DNA of 33,729 bases from CAYUIG01 sp964444685 (GTDB lineage: Bacteria > Gemmatimonadota > Gemmatimonadetes > Longimicrobiales > RSA9): contig CAYUIG010000039.1 of NCBI GenBank assembly GCA_964444685.1, forward strand, positions 1-33,729, given 5' to 3'. The translations under genes and the position numbers were made by a program. The notes below the pieces were generated by a model. It made no database searches, had not been told where the DNA came from, and saw nothing but the letters and a program-made list of their open reading frames with translations. Shown one piece after another: positions 29,868-33,729 of this stretch (position 1 is the stretch's first letter; each line of letters begins with the position of its first letter).

Positions 29868-32330
29868 ATGCTCAGTAGGCTCGTGGGCGGAGCGCTCATT
29901 CTCGCCATCATGGCTGGGTGCGATTCGGGAACCGACGTTGACGCGAGTCCCGAGAAATACGCAATCGAAGTCATTGCCAGTCCGGGTGTCAAAGTTGTCT
30001 TGTCACCTGTCCGCGATAGGTATTCTGCGGGACAACTCATCTCCTACCACCTGGAACTCGAAATAGGTTTCGAGAATCCGTACGTTGACCTCGACGGTGC
30101 ACCCGCCCCGATCTCAGGGACGCTGGAGGTGACGTCGGACAGGCGGATTACGGCTACTGCTGATGCCGTGCTTGTTCCGACTGACCGGGAGGCGTCACTC
30201 GCTTTGAATCTCCGGGCGCTCATCGAAGCGGCCGATCCGGTCCAAGCGTACCAACAATTGCTAGTGCAACTCGAGAGCGCCGTGGAGGAGTCTGGGTGGG
30301 AAGCGGCCTTGCGTGCCCACAACATCGCAAGTGCCCTTGCTATTGACCCGGTACGGGATGCGGAGAAATACCACGAAGCGCTCGTGCGCATCGGCGATTC
30401 ACTCGCAGACGCCCCAGGTTCACATGCTGGGGCGGCTCCTGTCGCTCAACCGCAGGGCGCAAACGACGGCGTTGATTTCAGGTACGTCAATGGCATATGG
30501 GTCTCCGATAAGGAAGCTTCCTTGGCGCTTCCCGTTCTTCAGTCGCACATTCTCAACACTAGTGGCTATGCGGACCGTCTCGCATACCCCCTGAAAATTG
30601 AATACAACCCATCACAGAAGAACGCTGATGCCTCCTTGATGGCGGCGTGGTTGTGCTTAAACGGCTTGGCGATTCAGTATTCCGTCAGAATAGTTTCGGC
30701 TGCGCGAAGGGTCGGCGACTGCGTGAATTTGGTTCCATACGTTGGCCATTCGACTGATCTATCGGAAGCAGCGCTGCAGATTGCCAATCTTAGCCTCGGC
30801 GGAATTCCTTCTGTTGCGGACTACTTTGCCAGCGAATTGGCCGACACTCTCGATAGCATTGTTTCTCGAGGACAGCGGGTCGTGCTAATCGCGCATTCGC
30901 AGGGCAACCTGATGGCTGCCGAAGCGTTTTCGATTTTGAGATCCAGAAAGAGTGCTGCCACCGAATGCATCGGGTTGGTTTCGATCGCTCCCCCACAGCG
31001 AGTGTTGCCGCTTGCGAGTGGGAGTGTATCCAGTCTGATCATCGATGATAGGAACGCCGTGGACGTGCTGCTGAGCGTGTCGCGTGCACTCACAGCAGGT
31101 ACATCTCTTTTCGGAGTACCGGGCGTTGCAAATGCGATTTCCGTCGAGTACAACAACGCAGTCTCTAGCAGCGGTTTTCTGACCCGATTCTTCCTTGGTG
31201 CATTTTCCCCATTTTTCGTGGGAACTCGCTTGCACGGTATCGTCGACAGCTATATCGGAAGTCCTGGGTCCGCTCGGGAGACGATACGGGCAGCCGTTGT
31301 TGAGCAGGTCAACAGAGTGAAGGCTAGCTGCCCGCTCCGACCGGTAGCAGTCGCGTCAGTTGAGGTAAGTGGTCCCACGGAACTGACGGTGGGTGGCTCA
31401 GCCCAACTCACAGCCGTAGCCAGGGATGGCGCCGGTCAAGTCATACCGGGAGTGGCGTTTTCGTGGTCGTCCAGCAAACCGACCGTTGTTGAAGTTGATT
31501 CGGGTGGCCTCGCCATGGCCAAGGGTCCGGGTACGTCCATCATCTTCGCTGCCGCAGGTGGGGTCATGGGTAGCGCAACGATCACGGTACCAGGACCGGC
31601 GGGCGGAAGTGGCAACGGCGGCAGTATCGCAAATGGGGAGACACGCGAGGGCTCGATTTCACCCGGCGGGAACGTCGAGCTGTGGACCTTCACCGCGAGT
31701 GCGGGGGCTTACATTGCAGCCGGGATGGGTGAGTCGACCGCAGGCTCTGACCTGTTTCCGTACCTCCGGCTGGTCTCACCGAGCGGAAAGCTGCTTGACC
31801 AGGACTGGAGCAGCGGCGGTGCTCACGTCCAGGGGAATGCGCCGGAGACCGGTACGTATACGTTGATCGCGGCCTCGAACGACTGGGGCTTGTCCGGCGC
31901 GGGTGACTATCGCATCAGCCTGGCGGTTTCAGGAGGCGGAGTCGTCGTATCGCTGGGCGATCAGGGAGGGCCGCTGGGCAACGGTGCGACAGAGAACGCC
32001 TTCCTGCATGCGGGTGAGTTGGATGTCTGGACCTTCACCGCGAGCGCTGGGGCTTACATTGCAGCCGGGATGGGTGAGTCGACCGCAGGCTCTGACCTGT
32101 TTCCGTACCTCCGGCTGGTCTCACCGAGCGGAAAGCTGCTTGACCAGGACTGGAGCAGCGGCGGTGCTCACGTCCAGGGGAATGCGCCGGAGACCGGTAC
32201 GTATACGTTGATCGCGGCCTCGAACGACTGGGGCTTGTCCGGCGCGGGTGACTATCGCATCAGCCTGGCGGTCTCGGGGGGCGGAGGGTCTGCTTTCATT
32301 CAACAAAGACGGGGCTGGACTGCGAACTGA
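29868..32330 (+). CDS. Lipoprotein with lipase-like alpha/beta hydrolase, BIG2 and two PPC-like domains
   Basis: This 820-residue protein has a lipoprotein signal (LAIMAGC, Cys18). Around residue 344 a nucleophile-elbow motif, VLIAHSQGNLMAAEAF, marks a PGAP1/lipase-like alpha/beta hydrolase with Ser344. Residues about 496-574 form a BIG2-type Ig domain (VEVSGPTELTVGGSAQLTAV; VFSWSS-like core). Two PPC-like beta domains follow (about 598-688 and 713-803) that are almost identical in protein and DNA. The tail after the second copy is short (FIQQRRGWTAN), which looks truncated. GC content is visibly lower than in the first half of the window (30601-30660 is 50% by my count), suggesting transfer or relaxed selection. 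Esterase or lipase activity is inferred from the motif. Confidence 0.85.
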   Translation: MLSRLVGGALILAIMAGCDSGTDVDASPEKYAIEVIASPGVKVVLSPVRDRYSAGQLISYHLELEIGFENPYVDLDGAPAPISGTLEVTSDRRITATADAVLVPTDREASLALNLRALIEAADPVQAYQQLLVQLESAVEESGWEAALRAHNIASALAIDPVRDAEKYHEALVRIGDSLADAPGSHAGAAPVAQPQGANDGVDFRYVNGIWVSDKEASLALPVLQSHILNTSGYADRLAYPLKIEYNPSQKNADASLMAAWLCLNGLAIQYSVRIVSAARRVGDCVNLVPYVGHSTDLSEAALQIANLSLGGIPSVADYFASELADTLDSIVSRGQRVVLIAHSQGNLMAAEAFSILRSRKSAATECIGLVSIAPPQRVLPLASGSVSSLIIDDRNAVDVLLSVSRALTAGTSLFGVPGVANAISVEYNNAVSSSGFLTRFFLGAFSPFFVGTRLHGIVDSYIGSPGSARETIRAAVVEQVNRVKASCPLRPVAVASVEVSGPTELTVGGSAQLTAVARDGAGQVIPGVAFSWSSSKPTVVEVDSGGLAMAKGPGTSIIFAAAGGVMGSATITVPGPAGGSGNGGSIANGETREGSISPGGNVELWTFTASAGAYIAAGMGESTAGSDLFPYLRLVSPSGKLLDQDWSSGGAHVQGNAPETGTYTLIAASNDWGLSGAGDYRISLAVSGGGVVVSLGDQGGPLGNGATENAFLHAGELDVWTFTASAGAYIAAGMGESTAGSDLFPYLRLVSPSGKLLDQDWSSGGAHVQGNAPETGTYTLIAASNDWGLSGAGDYRISLAVSGGGGSAFIQQRRGWTAN
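31683..32272 (+). repeat. Near-perfect direct repeat encoding two PPC-like domains
   Basis: Positions 31683-31927 and 32028-32272 (245 bp each, offset 345) differ at only two bases, 31700 and 31703 against 32045 and 32048. The stretch 31704-31927 is identical over 224 bp to 32049-32272. The 100 bp between the copies encodes a related but diverged linker. Identity extends through synonymous positions, so the duplication is recent or maintained by gene conversion. Confidence 0.95.
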
Positions 32331-32442
32331 GAAGGGGTCCTTTTCTGACCTCGAACTACGCGATAGAGCGATGACACTACGACTAGTGCGACGAGGTTCA
32401 CGCCGAAGGCGAGGGCATCGGAGTTCGAACCGGCTGACACGC

Positions 32443-33576
32443 ATGTTACGTCTTTCATGGGGAATCGCCACGATCGTCGTCGTCGCGAGTTGTGACGACT
32501 CCGTCGGTGCGTCTGAGGCTCGGAGGTTGATCGAGGCGTCAGAGGAGGTGAGTGCACTAGCGAGCCGTGTGGTTCTGCACACGGGAGCTGACCTGAAGGG
32601 ATGGCAGCACGGGGTATGGGTCCCGCATGACTGGTCATTCATCATGGCAACTCCGACTCTGACCGAAGCCGGTGCGACGGAATTCGAGAGGGTCGAGGGC
32701 GGTCCCGTAACGGAGAATGTCGTGTACCTGCGCAACCCAGCCGACGGACCGGAGGTGCAGATCACAGGACTGACGGAGCCGGCGGACTTCCTGGGATACC
32801 GAGTTTCAGAGGCAACGTTCACTTGGCGGTACCGCGGATTGCCGGAAGCCGCGCAGCGCTACGCGGTGAGAGGTGGCACGGGCAGCGCTGCGTTCGTCCA
32901 GATGAACGATGGCTGGAAGCTCGATCATGTGACGCTTTCATACGACTACTCCGATCCCTACCCGCTGAGCGACGCTGCCCGGGCCCGTGCTGATGCGCTG
33001 GCAGCCGAGCTTCAGGCCGCCCGCGAACAGGCTGCGCTTGCGCAACAACGTGTCGACAGCATGAGAGCTGAGGAAGAACGGCTTGCGAAAGTGCGGCGGG
33101 ACAGCCTTATCGCAGATTCGAGGATCATTCGAGACACACTCGCTGCAATGGACCACGTTGGCCGCCCGGAGGCCGTGGGTGGACGGTGGCTGGAGCAGAA
33201 ACATGCGATGGTTGTCACTGATGTCTCAATCGAGTTCACCCGGATCAGCGGATTCGCGAATGAGACCGCTAACCGTCAAGTCGCATGGCTCGTCGAGGTC
33301 GATGCCATCAGTTCCTACGAACTACCATACATTGATTCCAGAATGCGCTCTCGCCGGGCCGCATGTCTGAACCTGTCTATAGTACCGGCCGACCGGATCA
33401 ACTATGCAGAAACACTGTGCTTCGGATCGGCAGAGGATCGGACCGAGGCAATGCATGTCATCTGTCGAGCCGCCGCAGCATGGGATTTGAGGTACCCCGG
33501 GCTGCGAGCCCGACCGGCCAGTCGACCTCCGGCGTCACGCTGCACGGAATCGTCCGCAGACCAACCGGGCACGTGA
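32443..33576 (+). CDS. Lipoprotein with a central coiled coil
   Basis: From ATG 32443 this is 377 residues with a clear lipoprotein signal (MLRLSWGIATIVVVASC, Cys17). ATG 32371 in the same frame would add an Arg-rich 24-residue extension, so I prefer 32443 although its ribosome site is weak. Residues about 177-238 form a long charged heptad-like helix (LAAELQAAREQAALAQQRVD and on), flanked by beta-rich regions with no recognisable family. The C-terminal 40 residues are Pro/Ser/Arg-rich. It lies 112 bp after the lipase-like gene and may be the last of the series. Function unknown; an envelope scaffold is possible. Confidence 0.78.
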   Translation: MLRLSWGIATIVVVASCDDSVGASEARRLIEASEEVSALASRVVLHTGADLKGWQHGVWVPHDWSFIMATPTLTEAGATEFERVEGGPVTENVVYLRNPADGPEVQITGLTEPADFLGYRVSEATFTWRYRGLPEAAQRYAVRGGTGSAAFVQMNDGWKLDHVTLSYDYSDPYPLSDAARARADALAAELQAAREQAALAQQRVDSMRAEEERLAKVRRDSLIADSRIIRDTLAAMDHVGRPEAVGGRWLEQKHAMVVTDVSIEFTRISGFANETANRQVAWLVEVDAISSYELPYIDSRMRSRRAACLNLSIVPADRINYAETLCFGSAEDRTEAMHVICRAAAAWDLRYPGLRARPASRPPASRCTESSADQPGT

Positions 33577-33603
33577 TGTTAGTCGTTGTCCGCGAGGGAT
33601 ATC

Positions 33604-33729
33604 TCAGAAACGAAGTGTGATGAGACGAGGATCGGAGCCGGTCTGAACCAGGATAATCCGATCGTACTCGGATTCGGGCATTGGCTTCTGCGCAATACCG
33701 GAAAGCGCCTCCGCAATCATTGGCGCGGT
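33604..33729 (-). CDS. C-terminus of a minus-strand protein (partial), possibly histidine-phosphatase family
   Basis: On the minus strand an open frame enters from the right edge and stops with TGA at 33604-33606. The 41 residues include MIAEALSGIAQKPMPESEYD and RIILVQTGSDPRLITLRF. The pattern of an acidic PESEYD followed by a hydrophobic strand and a terminal LRF recalls the ends of some histidine-phosphatase (phosphoglycerate mutase-like) proteins. The match is weak and the catalytic part is outside the window. The gene converges on the coiled-coil lipoprotein gene. Confidence 0.5.
   Translation of the reverse strand, partial: TAPMIAEALSGIAQKPMPESEYDRIILVQTGSDPRLITLRF

Noticed and set aside
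32248..32442. Upstream extension of the coiled-coil lipoprotein into the PPC repeat
   Set aside because: The extension is an out-of-frame reading of the duplicated domain; the signal peptide begins at ATG 32443.

Overview
The window is GC-rich and bacterial. It is crowded with secreted lipoproteins, PD40/NHL beta-propellers, a carboxypeptidase-regulatory-type TonB-dependent receptor and a BTAD/SARP-type regulator fused to a periplasmic beta-propeller. That mix suggests a didermal phylum such as Gemmatimonadota (an inference, not proven). No rRNA, tRNA, CRISPR array, transposase or phage gene was seen. Most genes are housekeeping-like up to about 20 kb. From about 20.3 kb onward the content is accessory and envelope-centred, with visibly lower GC around 30.5-31.3 kb.

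Region by region. (1) 1-2333, plus strand: the tail of an unknown gene, a hairpin, then a cupin, folK and a zincin lipoprotein packed end to end. (2) 5969-2336, minus strand: a tight four-gene operon of two different D-Ala-D-Ala-ligase-like ATP-grasp enzymes, a GNAT acetyltransferase and a lysine 2,3-aminomutase with conserved lysine-recognition residues. The first three genes overlap as ATGA. I read it as a pathway that makes beta-lysine and ligates and/or acetylates it; no product is known to me. (3) 5970-6606: a divergent intergenic region with three regularly spaced inverted repeats built on AACTTCCA/TGGAAGTT. (4) 6607-11757: aroB, an acyl-CoA ligase, a NYN nuclease with two LOTUS/OST-HTH domains, an HhH-like segment and an Arg-rich tail, and a 3-methyladenine DNA glycosylase.

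(5) 11824-17051: a small proline-rich ORF, a TonB-dependent receptor with no convincing start codon, and two beta-propeller lipoproteins in overlapping reading frames, probably one outer-membrane uptake or surface complex. (6) 17119-20037: etfB-etfA behind a good sigma70-like promoter, then a secreted amidohydrolase. (7) 20338-24599: a small NlpE-like secreted protein and a 1219-residue membrane-tethered regulator (SARP/BTAD + AAA ATPase + one membrane segment + periplasmic beta-propeller + Ig-like + lectin-like domain).

(8) 24742-33576: eight co-directional genes with mostly 15-40 bp gaps. They encode a TolB-like lipoprotein, two membrane proteins with the same N-terminal zinc-ribbon spacing, a YiiX-like cysteine hydrolase, an NTF2-like lipoprotein, a WG-repeat lipoprotein, a lipase-like lipoprotein with duplicated C-terminal domains, and a coiled-coil lipoprotein. 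The window closes with the C-terminus of a minus-strand gene.

The two strongest candidates for undescribed systems are the beta-lysine/ATP-grasp operon and the membrane-tethered SARP with its downstream envelope gene array. The inverted-repeat array and the LOTUS nuclease are worth separate attention.
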